A stretch of 64,000 bases of DNA from Saprospiraceae bacterium (GTDB lineage: Bacteria > Bacteroidota > Bacteroidia > Chitinophagales > Saprospiraceae). The notes under the pieces were generated by a model. It had not been told where the DNA came from. It searched no databases and worked only from the letters and a program-made list of their open reading frames with translations. Each line of letters begins with the position of its first letter. Positions within the stretch are counted from its first letter, which is position 1. The stretch lies in contig JAHDHL010000003.1 of the NCBI GenBank assembly GCA_020631355.1, positions 1 through 64,000 on the forward strand, given 5' to 3'. The translations under genes were made by a program, and so were the position numbers. This document shows, one piece after another, positions 36,710-45,159 of this stretch.

Positions 36710-37578
36710 TCCTTATTGTGGCTCACATGATACTCAATCATGCCTTGTATTGGTTTTCTAATAATATTTCCTAACTCAAATGGATAATCCTGGATTACGC
36801 TCTTGAGGCTATCTTGAAAGTAATATGCTACAGACCCCGTAAAATGTATTTGATAATCATCTGGAATATTAAGGGTTCTTACATTATTCTCAATAAAATC
36901 CCTGAATGCTTTTTCCGTGATTTCACGCCTGAAGGGTGTATGCATCCAATTCTTAAGAAAGGCACTGAATTGTGCCAAGAATGCATTCGGTTTTTCCGCA
37001 TGATACAAAGCCGTAACCATTTCCTTTGGCGATTTCCCAAATTGGTGGATGAAATCCTTTCTAATCTCATCCGGCATGGTTCCATAACAATAAGATTGTA
37101 ATACCATCTTACCGATATAATTCCCACTGCCCTCATCTCCGGCCAAATATCCCAAACAGGTTAATTCATCTACAATCGATTCTCCATCATACACACAACA
37201 ATTCGAACCTGTCCCTAGGATACAGGCTACACCGGGATGATCCCCACACAATGCCTTAACGGCTCCCAACATATCATGGTCGACATAAATTTCGGCATCT
37301 TCAAAAACTGAAGAAATCCCAGATTCCACTATGCCACAATTGTGCGGGGTAGAACAGGAAGCTCCGTAAAAATAAACCTTATCTATATCATCGACATCAA
37401 TATCCAATTGAGGCACCAAAACGGTTCTGATTTCCTCAGACATTCGTTCGGCCCCAATCACAAATGGATTCAATCCCGCTGTATTCATGACCTCAGAAGC
37501 CTGACCTGCATGTAACAGGACCCAATCCACCTTTGTGGATCCACCGTCTGCTAGTAAGATGTAATCTGTATTTTCCAT
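36706..37578 (-). CDS. BadF/BadG/BcrA/BcrD-type sugar kinase (N-acetylglucosamine kinase-like)
   Basis: 290 residues of the actin/hexokinase ATPase superfamily: phosphate-1 loop LLADGGSTKVDWVLL, central CILGTGSNCCVYDG (phosphate-2) and GYLAGDEGSGNYIG, typical of the Bacteroidota proteins similar to N-acetylglucosamine/N-acetylmuramate kinases. It probably phosphorylates an amino sugar salvaged from peptidoglycan or chitin; that is inference. The stop overlaps the pfkA start by 4 bases, so sugar phosphorylation and glycolytic entry are probably co-expressed. A 7-bp inverted repeat lies just upstream of the ATG. Confidence 0.85.
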   Translation of the reverse strand: MENTDYILLADGGSTKVDWVLLHAGQASEVMNTAGLNPFVIGAERMSEEIRTVLVPQLDIDVDDIDKVYFYGASCSTPHNCGIVESGISSVFEDAEIYVDHDMLGAVKALCGDHPGVACILGTGSNCCVYDGESIVDELTCLGYLAGDEGSGNYIGKMVLQSYCYGTMPDEIRKDFIHQFGKSPKEMVTALYHAEKPNAFLAQFSAFLKNWMHTPFRREITEKAFRDFIENNVRTLNIPDDYQIHFTGSVAYYFQDSLKSVIQDYPFELGNIIRKPIQGMIEYHVSHNKE

Positions 37579-37581
37579 GCA

Positions 37582-37598
37582 AGTGTAATATTTACACT
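37582..37598. promoter_or_regulatory. 7-bp inverted repeat at the start of the sugar kinase-pfkA operon
   Basis: AGTGTAA and TTACACT flank TAT, a perfect dyad 3 bases upstream of the kinase ATG. It could be an operator or a short 5' hairpin affecting translation. Confidence 0.4.
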
Positions 37599-37716
37599 AA
37601 GGTACATTATTCGAACATGAGAATCTAATATACGTCTACAAAAAACTAAACAGTAAAATCCACCATTCGGATTTGGGTTTAAACAAATAAATTAAAACAA
37701 ACAATTTGTTATTTTA

Positions 37717-37747
37717 TTGACATTTAGAAACATATTGTTTAGATTTG
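37717..37747 (+). promoter_or_regulatory. Promoter of the glucosaminidase gene
   Basis: TTG at 37717-37719, a 20-base spacer and exact -7 box TAGATTTG at 37740-37747, 38 bases before the ATG. This is one of the best full matches in the window. Confidence 0.68.
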
Positions 37748-37785
37748 TAATTATGATGTTCTTTTTGTTTTAAATCAATCCAAAT

Positions 37786-38595
37786 ATGAGAGAGAAGTTA
37801 GCCTATAAAATCATGTCGTTCAAATATCACATCCATAAAAACTATGATGAAGCAAGTGGATTCCTTAAACGCAATTGGATGAAACTGGTAGTCATTGGAT
37901 TCGCATTCCAAGTACTCTGGTCCAAGAATATCAGATTCTCAGTAGATCTCAGCCATGCCAGGGCAGGGATATACCAAAATGATATGTCATCATCCCAGCC
38001 TCATGATACAGAGGCAGAATCCATCATAGAAACAGGGCATGCCGAACCCTCGATACCACAATCCGCCAATACTTTTTCCAACTTGGGCTTTCTTTTGAAT
38101 CCGAGCTATTCCAAAAAGAAAAAGGTTGCCAGTAGGATTGTGGATCATCACAATAATAAATGTCAGGATTATATCAAGGCATACCATAAGTTGGCGCAAA
38201 AGGAAATGCAGAGTTACGGGATTCCGGCCAGTATCAAACTAGCCCAAGCATTATTGGAAAGTAATGCAGGCGAAAGTAAATTGGCAGTAAGGAATAACAA
38301 TCATTTTGGCATAAAGTGCTTTAGCAAGAAATGTACAAAAGGGCATTGTAGCAATTTCTCGGATGATACGCATAAAGATTTCTTCAGAAATTATGAATCA
38401 GTAGCCCAGAGTTTCAGAGCTCATAGTATCTTCTTACAAAAGGATAGGTATATCCACTTACAAAACCTAAAAAAGACGGATTACAAGGCGTGGGCTAGGG
38501 GATTGAAAGAAGCTGGTTATGCCACGGACCCAAATTATGCAAATAAATTAATAGGCATCATAGAATCCATGAAATTGTATCAGTACGACCAATAA
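37786..38595 (+). CDS. Membrane-anchored glucosaminidase-domain (peptidoglycan hydrolase) protein
   Basis: 269 residues. A short cytoplasmic N-terminus leads to one membrane segment (about 28-44, MKLVVIGFAFQVLW). A linker is followed by a FlgJ/LytG-like glucosaminidase domain from about residue 125: IPASIKLAQALLESNAGESK with the catalytic Glu, then NNHFGIKCFSKKC, FRNYESVAQSFRAHSIFL and KGLKEAGYATDPNYA-type ending. It should cut peptidoglycan between N-acetylglucosamine and the next sugar. It has its own promoter and terminator. Confidence 0.9.
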   Translation: MREKLAYKIMSFKYHIHKNYDEASGFLKRNWMKLVVIGFAFQVLWSKNIRFSVDLSHARAGIYQNDMSSSQPHDTEAESIIETGHAEPSIPQSANTFSNLGFLLNPSYSKKKKVASRIVDHHNNKCQDYIKAYHKLAQKEMQSYGIPASIKLAQALLESNAGESKLAVRNNNHFGIKCFSKKCTKGHCSNFSDDTHKDFFRNYESVAQSFRAHSIFLQKDRYIHLQNLKKTDYKAWARGLKEAGYATDPNYANKLIGIIESMKLYQYDQ

Positions 38596-38629
38596 TTGCT
38601 TTATACTTTTCCATCATAAATGTTTTTAC

Positions 38630-38660
38630 AAACCCATCCTGGAAACAGGATGGGTTTCTT
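38630..38660 (+). terminator. Rho-independent terminator
   Basis: Perfect 12-bp stem (AAACCCATCCTG and complement) with a GAAA tetraloop, followed by a moderately T-rich tail. It lies 34 bases after the glucosaminidase stop codon. Confidence 0.85.
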
Positions 38661-38859
38661 CATATTTTAACTATAAAAAAGCCATGGAACTCCTTGGATT
38701 CAGAACCTATGATTGATTTTAGAACAAGTCCAATAATTAGATTATGCAAGATGGCCATTCTGAGTCATAAATATCTATAAAAACCCGTTATTCAGAATCA
38801 TATTCTGATACCCATTGTTTTTTTAATAAATTTCAAAATATTATTCTAAATAATTAAAG

Positions 38860-38886
38860 TTGAGGAAACGAATTTGAGTACATTTG
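38860..38886 (+). promoter_or_regulatory. Promoter of kdsA
   Basis: TTG at 38860-38862, a 16-base spacer and exact TACATTTG at 38879-38886, 28 bases before the ATG. Confidence 0.6.
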
Positions 38887-38914
38887 TGTTCTAATTATAA
38901 AGCATACGGAAAAC

Positions 38915-39727
38915 ATGTACGAACATCTTCAAATACCAAATTTAAAACATACGGATAAAGGGAATTTCTTCCTGATTTCCGGTCCTTGTGTCGTTGAGGG
39001 CAATGATTTGGTATATGATGTTGCAGGCCAGTTATCCGAACTTTGTGATGAATTAGGCATTCCATTCATTTTTAAGGCTTCCTACAATAAGGCGAATCGT
39101 ACAAAACTTGATTCTTTTAGAGGATTGGGTAATGAAAAAGCTTTGGAAATACTTAAGAATGTACGCAAGGACTTATGTATACCTGTCCTGACAGATATAC
39201 ATACAGCCGAAGAAACACGATCAGCTGCAGAAGCAGTTGATGTTTTGCAGATACCTGCATTTCTATGCAGACAAACCGATTTGCTATTGGCTGCCGGAGA
39301 AACGGGGAAGGTAGTCAATATCAAAAAAGGACAATTCCTCGGAGCTGATGGGATGTCATTCGCCAAGGAGAAAGTAGCATCAACCGGTAACGATAAGGTC
39401 ATGCTTACAGAGCGAGGAACCACTTTCGGTTATCAGGATTTGGTAGTTGATTTCAGGAATATTACTAAAATGAAAACCATAGCCACTACTGTATTGGATT
39501 GTACGCATTCCGTTCAGCGTCCGAATAGTTCCGCAGGAGTGACAGGTGGGCAGCCGGAAATGATTGAAACCCTAGCCAAGGCAGGTATAGCAACCGGGGT
39601 GGATGGAATATTCATAGAAACACATCCCAATCCATCCAAGGCCTTGTCTGATGGAGCTAATATGCTACAAATAGACAACATGAAACCTTTGTTAGAGAAA
39701 TTATTATTGATTAGAGGTGTTATTTAA
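38915..39727 (+). CDS. kdsA: 3-deoxy-8-phosphooctulonate synthase (KDO-8-P synthase)
   Basis: Condenses arabinose-5-phosphate and phosphoenolpyruvate to KDO-8-phosphate for the lipopolysaccharide core. 270 residues, normal. Motifs: FFLISGPCVVEG near the N-terminus, FIFKASYNKANRTKLDSFRG, CTHSVQRPNSSAGVTGGQPE and FIETHPNPSKALSDGANML. Both ends fit the family. The kdsB, kdsC and kdsD genes are not in this window. Confidence 0.97.
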   Translation: MYEHLQIPNLKHTDKGNFFLISGPCVVEGNDLVYDVAGQLSELCDELGIPFIFKASYNKANRTKLDSFRGLGNEKALEILKNVRKDLCIPVLTDIHTAEETRSAAEAVDVLQIPAFLCRQTDLLLAAGETGKVVNIKKGQFLGADGMSFAKEKVASTGNDKVMLTERGTTFGYQDLVVDFRNITKMKTIATTVLDCTHSVQRPNSSAGVTGGQPEMIETLAKAGIATGVDGIFIETHPNPSKALSDGANMLQIDNMKPLLEKLLLIRGVI

Positions 39728-39796
39728 CAAAGGTAATACTGTAATGCACTTGATTTTTAGTTAAAAATTCGTTAATTTTATTTAAAAGCAATAGAT

Positions 39797-40216
39797 ATGA
39801 AAAGAGCGGTAATAACAATGTTAGCAATTTTTGCTATAAGTACCCTGTCCGCTCAGCAAATCGTTGAGAAGACATTGGTAAAACCCGTAAATCTTTACGG
39901 AAACATGGTAGTGGACGCTAGTCTTGATGGACAAATGGATGTCAAGGAATGGTCCAGCGAACATGCCAAGATTGAAATCAATATCAAGGCATATGGAATC
40001 AATAGTCAGGTACTGAAATCCTTGGTGGCAGCAGGGAGATATAATGTGAAAATTGATAAGCAATCCGATAAGATTGTACTATCCAGTCCTAATCTTGCCA
40101 AAGAATTGAAAGTTAGAGGCAATATGCTTAAGGATGAGGTCATATTCACTATTTATGTCCCTACTTCCTGTAAAGTGAATACAACGGATGTAGAGGGAGT
40201 GACTTCCATCAACTAA
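39797..40216 (+). CDS. Small secreted protein of unknown function (paralogue 1)
   Basis: 139 residues with signal peptide MKRAVITMLAIFAISTLSAQ. The mature part is beta-strand-rich, with alternating charged and hydrophobic residues and VIFTIYVPTSCKVNTTDVEG at the C-terminus. That recalls adhesin-like DUF4097 proteins, but the similarity is only by eye. The next gene (40352-40801) looks like a diverged tandem copy. A strong terminator follows within 45 bases. Confidence 0.7.
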   Translation: MKRAVITMLAIFAISTLSAQQIVEKTLVKPVNLYGNMVVDASLDGQMDVKEWSSEHAKIEINIKAYGINSQVLKSLVAAGRYNVKIDKQSDKIVLSSPNLAKELKVRGNMLKDEVIFTIYVPTSCKVNTTDVEGVTSIN

Positions 40217-40257
40217 ATCGATTCATCCGTAAAGGAATATATATTAAACATTTCTTA

Positions 40258-40298
40258 AAAAGGAGGTTATGGCTTGTAACGAGTCATAACCTCCTTTA
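40258..40298 (+). terminator. Rho-independent terminator
   Basis: AAAGGAGGTTATG and its complement form a 13-bp stem around a 13-base loop. The T-run after it is short. Confidence 0.75.
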
Positions 40299-40351
40299 CA
40301 TTGTTGGTAATCTTTCCTAACTTTACTGATACAAAAACAGAAAAGTATAAT

Positions 40352-40801
40352 ATGAAATCCAACAAAGCTATATTACCCTTCATCCTCGCATTATGCTTTG
40401 CACTGAACCTTTCAGGACAAATCAGGCACACTTTCCATAATACTTATGAATTAGAAGAAATTGAATCCATACAATTGGATGTGGTAGGAGAGGTAAAATT
40501 CATCAAATGGAAAGGAACTTCATTGATGACAGAAACCATAATTGAATTGGGTAATGCCACCAAGGGTATCCTAAGGCACCTATTGAATAAACAGCGTTAC
40601 GAACTCACTGATAATTCTGATGGCACAACACTGACCATAGAGTCGGTGACCAAGGAAAGAAAAGCAGTTATTACCCAACACGGCTCTTGTGATGAATATG
40701 TGGGCATAACCATTTATGTCCCCAAGGATTTCGAGGTCATGAATGACAATCTGATTGTCAGGATGGATAAGGATGCAGAACCTGTGACTGGGGACGAATA
40801 A
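40352..40801 (+). CDS. Small secreted protein of unknown function (paralogue 2)
   Basis: 149 residues from the ATG at 40352 (MKSNKAILPFILALCFALNL), which gives a clean signal peptide ending near LSGQ; a TTG at 40301 would add a 17-residue hydrophilic piece and is rejected. The mature part resembles the preceding gene in pattern: an early LDVVGEVKFIKWKG strand pair and a late EYVGITIYVPKDFEV matching VIFTIYVPTSCKV. The two share the theme of a short exported beta-rich protein. Function is unknown. A very strong terminator follows. Confidence 0.72.
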   Translation: MKSNKAILPFILALCFALNLSGQIRHTFHNTYELEEIESIQLDVVGEVKFIKWKGTSLMTETIIELGNATKGILRHLLNKQRYELTDNSDGTTLTIESVTKERKAVITQHGSCDEYVGITIYVPKDFEVMNDNLIVRMDKDAEPVTGDE

Positions 40802-40820
40802 ATCACATTCATATCAATAA

Positions 40821-40864
40821 AAGAAAGCATCGGTTCAAATTAGAACCGATGCTTTCTTATTTTT
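40821..40864 (+). terminator. Strong rho-independent terminator overlapping a downstream promoter
   Basis: Perfect 16-bp stem (40821-40836 with 40843-40858) around AAATTA, then ATTTTT. The T-run is part of the exact -7 box TATTTTTG at 40858-40865 of the next gene. Confidence 0.92.
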
Positions 40865-40865
40865 G
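40858..40865 (+). promoter_or_regulatory. -7 promoter element of the COG2509 gene (TATTTTTG)
   Basis: Exact TAnnTTTG followed by C, 7 bases before the ATG at 40873. It overlaps the end of the preceding terminator. Confidence 0.5.
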
Positions 40866-40872
40866 CGCCCTG

Positions 40873-42453
40873 ATGATTAAGAAAGTAGAGATAAGTTTGT
40901 TGCCCAATGAATCTTCGAATGATTCATTGATGCGTAAGAAAGCCCTTTCCAAACTAAAATGGAAAGACCATAAGGATGTTGACATTAGGATCATCAGAAA
41001 GTCCATAGATGCAAGAAGCAGACAACCTGTCTTCAGGATATTGGTGGAAGCCTATAAAGGCGAATCCATCCCTGCCGAACCCATATTCCTTGACGCACTA
41101 AGGGATGTATCGGATGCAAAGCAAAGTTGTATTATCGTGGGAGCCGGCCCAGCAGGATATTTTGCAGCACTAGAATTGATCGAATTGGGAATAAGACCCA
41201 TCGTATTGGATAGAGGTAAGGATGTCAGGCAGAGGAGACGGGACCTGAGGTCCATCCAGCAATTCGGAGAAGTGAATCCACATTCCAATTATTGTTTTGG
41301 CGAGGGAGGAGCAGGAACCTATTCGGATGGGAAACTATATACCCGTTCTCATAAACGAGGTAACATCTATAAGGCCCTCAAATTATTAGTGGAGCATGGT
41401 GCCCAATCCGATATCCTGATAGATGCTCATCCTCATATTGGTTCCAATAAATTACCCAAGGTCGTAGCGAATATCAGGGAAACCATACGTCAATATGGAG
41501 GACAGATACATTTTGATAGCTATGTTACTGATTTCATCATTGATAAGAAAAAAATCCTTGGTGTCATTACCGAGGATGGCACCACATATAGAGCGAATGC
41601 TACGATTCTCGCAACCGGACATTCAGCACGCGATATCTTCTACCTTTTGGATCAGAAAGGTATCCGAATCGAATCAAAACCGTTTGCATTGGGAGTAAGG
41701 ATTGAACATCCGCAATCATTGATTGATAGCATTCAGTACAATCAGAAAATAAGGGAAGAACATCTTCCTGCATCCAGTTATAAATTGGTCTGTCAAGTCA
41801 AGGATAGGGGAGTCTTTTCATTCTGTATGTGCCCGGGAGGACTTGTGGTCCCAGCATCCACCGCTCCCGGGGAAATTGTGGTCAATGGCATGTCCATGTC
41901 CAGGAGGGATTCAAAATATGCGAATTCAGGAACTGTCGTGGCTGTCGAACCTGAGGATTTGGTGCCATTTGCTAAACATGGAGTTTTCGCAGGATTGGAA
42001 TTCCAAAAATCCGTAGAACAACTCATGTTCAATTCCAGTGACGGAACACAAAAAGCACCCGCCCAACGACTAACTGATTTCACCAAAGGTAAATTATCCA
42101 ATAGCCTACCAGATACTTCCTATATTCCGGGATTACATGCGACCAGAGTGGACCAGTTACTCCCCAAATCCATATCATTCAGACTAAGGGAAGCCATTCA
42201 AGTTTTCGGAAAAAAAATGAATGGTTACTTTACATCAGAGGCCAATGTGATTGGAACAGAAAGCAGAACCAGTTCCCCCATCAAAATTCCTAGGAATAAG
42301 GAAACATATATGCATGAGGATATGTTGGGTTTATTTCCATGTGGAGAGGGTGCGGGATACGCCGGGGGTATCATATCGGCTGCTATGGATGGACAAAATG
42401 TGGCTAAGGCCGTAACCCGATTCCTTGATTTAAACACAAACAAAACTACTTAG
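40873..42453 (+). CDS. COG2509-type FAD-dependent dehydrogenase
   Basis: 526 residues from the ATG at 40873 (MIKKVEISLLPNESSND). The FAD motif CIIVGAGPAGYFAALELIEL is near residue 92, after an N-terminal domain typical of this family. NYCFGEGGAGTYSDGKLYTR, FSFCMCPGGLVVPA and the C-terminal FPCGEGAGYAGGIISAAMDG complete the signature. The family is widespread and uncharacterised; members are annotated as NAD(P)/FAD-dependent oxidoreductases. A 24-base longer reading from 40849 would begin inside the terminator and is unlikely. The next gene follows after 9 bases. Confidence 0.9.
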   Translation: MIKKVEISLLPNESSNDSLMRKKALSKLKWKDHKDVDIRIIRKSIDARSRQPVFRILVEAYKGESIPAEPIFLDALRDVSDAKQSCIIVGAGPAGYFAALELIELGIRPIVLDRGKDVRQRRRDLRSIQQFGEVNPHSNYCFGEGGAGTYSDGKLYTRSHKRGNIYKALKLLVEHGAQSDILIDAHPHIGSNKLPKVVANIRETIRQYGGQIHFDSYVTDFIIDKKKILGVITEDGTTYRANATILATGHSARDIFYLLDQKGIRIESKPFALGVRIEHPQSLIDSIQYNQKIREEHLPASSYKLVCQVKDRGVFSFCMCPGGLVVPASTAPGEIVVNGMSMSRRDSKYANSGTVVAVEPEDLVPFAKHGVFAGLEFQKSVEQLMFNSSDGTQKAPAQRLTDFTKGKLSNSLPDTSYIPGLHATRVDQLLPKSISFRLREAIQVFGKKMNGYFTSEANVIGTESRTSSPIKIPRNKETYMHEDMLGLFPCGEGAGYAGGIISAAMDGQNVAKAVTRFLDLNTNKTT

Positions 42454-42462
42454 TAACCAAAC

Positions 42463-43386
42463 ATGAGTCAACGCAGTTTAATTATCCCGATTACAAGAAT
42501 GATAGTTGTTCTTGGATTCATTGCTCTTGCTGTATTCTTTTATTATCAATATTACGACGGAGCCGATTGGAGTGAGATAGAAGATGATTTGAGTGAAGTG
42601 GTCATCAATACGGATTCATTGATACAAGCTAATGCGGATTCTCTCAAAACCCTATACGAACTCGATAATTTCTATCCGATAAGTGAGGAAGACCAGTTGG
42701 TAGAACACCGATTTTATTCCCTTTCCTATTCGGAAAAGGATGAACAAGCCAAATGGGTAGCTTACAAATTGGATAAGGAACAGGTGAATAGCCATGTAGC
42801 GGAAAGAACAGATGATTTCAGGGCTGACCCAAAAGTGAATACGGGTTCCGCAGCATTAAGGGATTATAGGGGTTCGGGTTACGATAGGGGACATTTATGT
42901 CCGGCTGGTGATATGGATTTCTCCAGATTGGCCATGTCAGAATCGTTCTTTCTGAGCAATATGAGTCCCCAGCACCGTTCTTTTAATCGTGGCATATGGA
43001 AAGAACTTGAAGAACAAACGAGGGATTGGGTCAGGGCCAATAAGGAGCTCTATATCGTGACCGGGCCTGTTTTAAGAAAAAGGGAACGGGAAAAAATCGG
43101 AGAGAATAATGTTACCGTACCTCGTTCCTATTATAAGGTTCTATTGGATTTGTCAGAGCCGGAACAAAAAGCGATTGCTTTCGTGATTCCAAATGCCAGA
43201 CAAACCAAAAGACTAGAGGATTTTGCAATCACCATAGACCAGTTGGAAGAAATGACAGCTATCGACTTCTTTCCCTCATTACCCGATAAACAGGAACGCA
43301 TATTGGAATCCAGTATCAATCCTTATCGTTGGATTTATAATGAGGAAAGATATCAGATGAGATTGAGCAAATGGAATTATCAGTAA
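42463..43386 (+). CDS. NucA/EndoG-type DNA/RNA non-specific endonuclease, membrane-anchored
   Basis: 307 residues. One N-terminal membrane segment (about 9-29, ITRMIVVLGFIALAVFFYY) tethers the enzyme outside the cytoplasm. The nuclease active site is intact: D141-R-G-H144 in GYDRGHLCPAGDMDF, then the metal-binding Asn in SNMSPQHRSFNRGIWKELE, typical of the beta-beta-alpha-metal NUC1 family. It probably degrades extracellular or periplasmic nucleic acids for nutrition. It lies 9 bases after the flavoprotein gene and its stop codon overlaps the -7 box of the next gene. Confidence 0.92.
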   Translation: MSQRSLIIPITRMIVVLGFIALAVFFYYQYYDGADWSEIEDDLSEVVINTDSLIQANADSLKTLYELDNFYPISEEDQLVEHRFYSLSYSEKDEQAKWVAYKLDKEQVNSHVAERTDDFRADPKVNTGSAALRDYRGSGYDRGHLCPAGDMDFSRLAMSESFFLSNMSPQHRSFNRGIWKELEEQTRDWVRANKELYIVTGPVLRKREREKIGENNVTVPRSYYKVLLDLSEPEQKAIAFVIPNARQTKRLEDFAITIDQLEEMTAIDFFPSLPDKQERILESSINPYRWIYNEERYQMRLSKWNYQ

Positions 43387-43391
43387 CTTTG
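43384..43391 (+). promoter_or_regulatory. -7 promoter element of the RluA-family gene (TAACTTTG), overlapping a stop codon
   Basis: Exact TAnnTTTG followed by C. The first three bases are the TAA stop of the nuclease gene and only 4 bases separate it from the next ATG at 43396. Confidence 0.5.
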
Positions 43392-43395
43392 CAGC

Positions 43396-44118
43396 ATGAA
43401 AATTACGCCTGAAATCATATTCGAGGATGATGATATCATAATTGTCAATAAACCTCCATTCTTCCTTACCATTCCGGACCGTTTTGCGCCTGAGAAAAGC
43501 AATCTCTATAATTGGTTGTCAGAATATGTGGGAGGTAAGATTTATATCGTACATAGACTGGATAAGGAAACGAGTGGAATCATCATTTTTGCCAAGAATG
43601 AGGAATCTCATCGTGATTTGAGTATTCAATTTGAGAATAGAACAGTCCAGAAAATCTATCTGACCTTATTGGATGGTGTATTACACTCTGATACGGGAAC
43701 CATAGACAAACCCATTGCACTACACAAGAATGGCAAGAGAATGATAGTTTCCCGTTCGGGAAAACGTTCTGTTACCGACTATGAAGTAATCAAGCGGTAT
43801 AAGAATTTCACCTTGGTCAATGCGGAAATCAAGACCGGAAGAATGCACCAAATCAGGATTCACTTCGAATCCATGGGCTATCCCTTGGCTGTGGACCAGG
43901 TTTATGGGAGAAGAACCGGTTTCTATCTGAGTGAAGTCAAAAGAAAGAAATACCGTCTGGGTAAGGACAAGGAGGAAAAGGCTTTGATGAGCAGGGTTAT
44001 TCTTCATGCGAAACAAATCACATTCGTTCATCCGAATACCAAGGAGGAAATGACGTTTGAAGCAGAATTACCAAAGGATTTTGCAGCTGTGGTCAAGCAG
44101 TTGGATAAATGGGGATAG
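43396..44118 (+). CDS. RluA-family RNA pseudouridine synthase
   Basis: 240 residues. Catalytic motif IVHRLDKETSGIIIFAKN with D56 as the nucleophile; KPIALHKNGKRM and TGRMHQIRIHFESMGYPLAVDQVYG are also diagnostic. There is no S4 domain, which fits the RluA/TruC subset that modifies 23S rRNA or tRNA. The target cannot be set from sequence. The stop abuts the convergent membrane protein gene with one base between them. Confidence 0.9.
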   Translation: MKITPEIIFEDDDIIIVNKPPFFLTIPDRFAPEKSNLYNWLSEYVGGKIYIVHRLDKETSGIIIFAKNEESHRDLSIQFENRTVQKIYLTLLDGVLHSDTGTIDKPIALHKNGKRMIVSRSGKRSVTDYEVIKRYKNFTLVNAEIKTGRMHQIRIHFESMGYPLAVDQVYGRRTGFYLSEVKRKKYRLGKDKEEKALMSRVILHAKQITFVHPNTKEEMTFEAELPKDFAAVVKQLDKWG

Positions 44119-44119
44119 A

Positions 44120-44599
44120 CTAGAATCGTTTTCTTCTTCTCTTGATTCTTTTCTTTCCTTCCAATTTCGTTTTTTGTTCCTTATTCAGGAATTGGATTAG
44201 AAATTTAATGGTACCCATTATGGCTAGGAACACCACATATCCGAATGTGAGTATGATGAAAATGGCTTTTATCGAACCAGCCTCATTGGGCGTAATTCCG
44301 GAGGCAGCATATGCAAACAATCCGGATGCAACAGCGAGTATGATATACCAGACAACGGATTGTGAGAGGTATTCACCGGTCTTTTCTGCCGCAATCCAGA
44401 AAACACTGTTGAACAGTGCAAAGACCAGCATAAAAGCAGCCGCTATCATCCAGGGAAACTGACTGGCAATCTTGGGATTTTCCAGTCCAACCATATTTCC
44501 CAGTCCTCCGAAAACCAATACACCGACAAAGGCCAAACCCGCTTGGATTCGGGGATGCACTTGCTTGCTGAATAGGGATTCTCCGCTTGATTCGTTCAT
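44120..44599 (-). CDS. Small membrane protein of unknown function
   Basis: 159 residues with four hydrophobic segments (about 18-36, 48-68, 82-101 and 108-133) and a very basic cytoplasmic tail (EGKKRIKRRRKRF). It has no recognisable motif. It is convergent with the RluA-type gene and divergent from rplS. Confidence 0.72.
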   Translation of the reverse strand: MNESSGESLFSKQVHPRIQAGLAFVGVLVFGGLGNMVGLENPKIASQFPWMIAAAFMLVFALFNSVFWIAAEKTGEYLSQSVVWYIILAVASGLFAYAASGITPNEAGSIKAIFIILTFGYVVFLAIMGTIKFLIQFLNKEQKTKLEGKKRIKRRRKRF

Positions 44600-44735
44600 G
44601 ATTGGTGTAGGATTTGATTAAGTATATGTAAACCCAAATGATGCGATTTGTTCAAAACATTGTCCTAAAAGAAGTGGACGCAAAAAATTATGCTAATTAT
44701 TTGTTTGAAATGGTATGTTTTATTCAATTTTGTCA

Positions 44736-44743
44736 TATATTTG
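44736..44743 (+). promoter_or_regulatory. -7 promoter element of rplS (TATATTTG)
   Basis: Exact TAnnTTTG followed by C, 39 bases before the rplS ATG. A T-rich stretch precedes it but no exact TTG occurs at 17-23 bases. Confidence 0.6.
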
Positions 44744-44782
44744 CACCGCTTTAAGTAAAACGTACAGGAAAAACGTAAAATC

Positions 44783-45136
44783 ATGGATGCAATAAATTAC
44801 GTAAACGAACAATTTAAATCAGGAAACGAAAACTTACCTGAATTTCGCGCTGGTGACACAGTATCAGTGAGTTATAAGATCATCGAAGGAGATAAGGAGC
44901 GTATCCAGGTTTTCCGTGGCGATGTAATTCAAATCAAAGGAACTGGTTCTACCAAGACCTTCACAGTTAGAAAGATGTCCAATGGTGTAGGAGTGGAAAG
45001 AATTTTCCCATTCTCATCACCAAACATTGCTGACATCAAAGTAACGAAATTTGGTAAGGTTCGTAGATCAAGATTGTATTACCTAAGAGCACTCACAGGT
45101 AAGAAAGCTCGTATCAAGGAAAGACAAAGAAGATAA
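44783..45136 (+). CDS. rplS: 50S ribosomal protein L19
   Basis: 117 residues, a normal L19. Signatures are [50 protein letters not shown] and [21 protein letters not shown]19 sits at the 30S-50S interface. Unlike the usual rpsP-rimM-trmD-rplS operon of other bacteria, it stands alone here with its own promoter and terminator. Confidence 0.98.
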   Translation: MDAINYVNEQFKSGNENLPEFRAGDTVSVSYKIIEGDKERIQVFRGDVIQIKGTGSTKTFTVRKMSNGVGVERIFPFSSPNIADIKVTKFGKVRRSRLYYLRALTGKKARIKERQRR

Positions 45137-45159
45137 TCATATCTTCAAAAGATATATAG

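Larger units (their letters stand above)
38596..38914. other. Intergenic region between glucosaminidase gene and kdsA
   Basis: About 319 bases, strongly AT-rich in the second half. It contains the terminator at 38630-38660 and the kdsA promoter at 38860-38886. No small ORF or RNA gene is recognised between them. Confidence 0.6.

Noticed and set aside
40301-40351. Longer N-terminus for the second small secreted protein, starting at TTG 40301
   Set aside because: It places hydrophilic residues before the signal peptide and begins at the edge of the preceding terminator; ATG 40352 gives a clean signal sequence.
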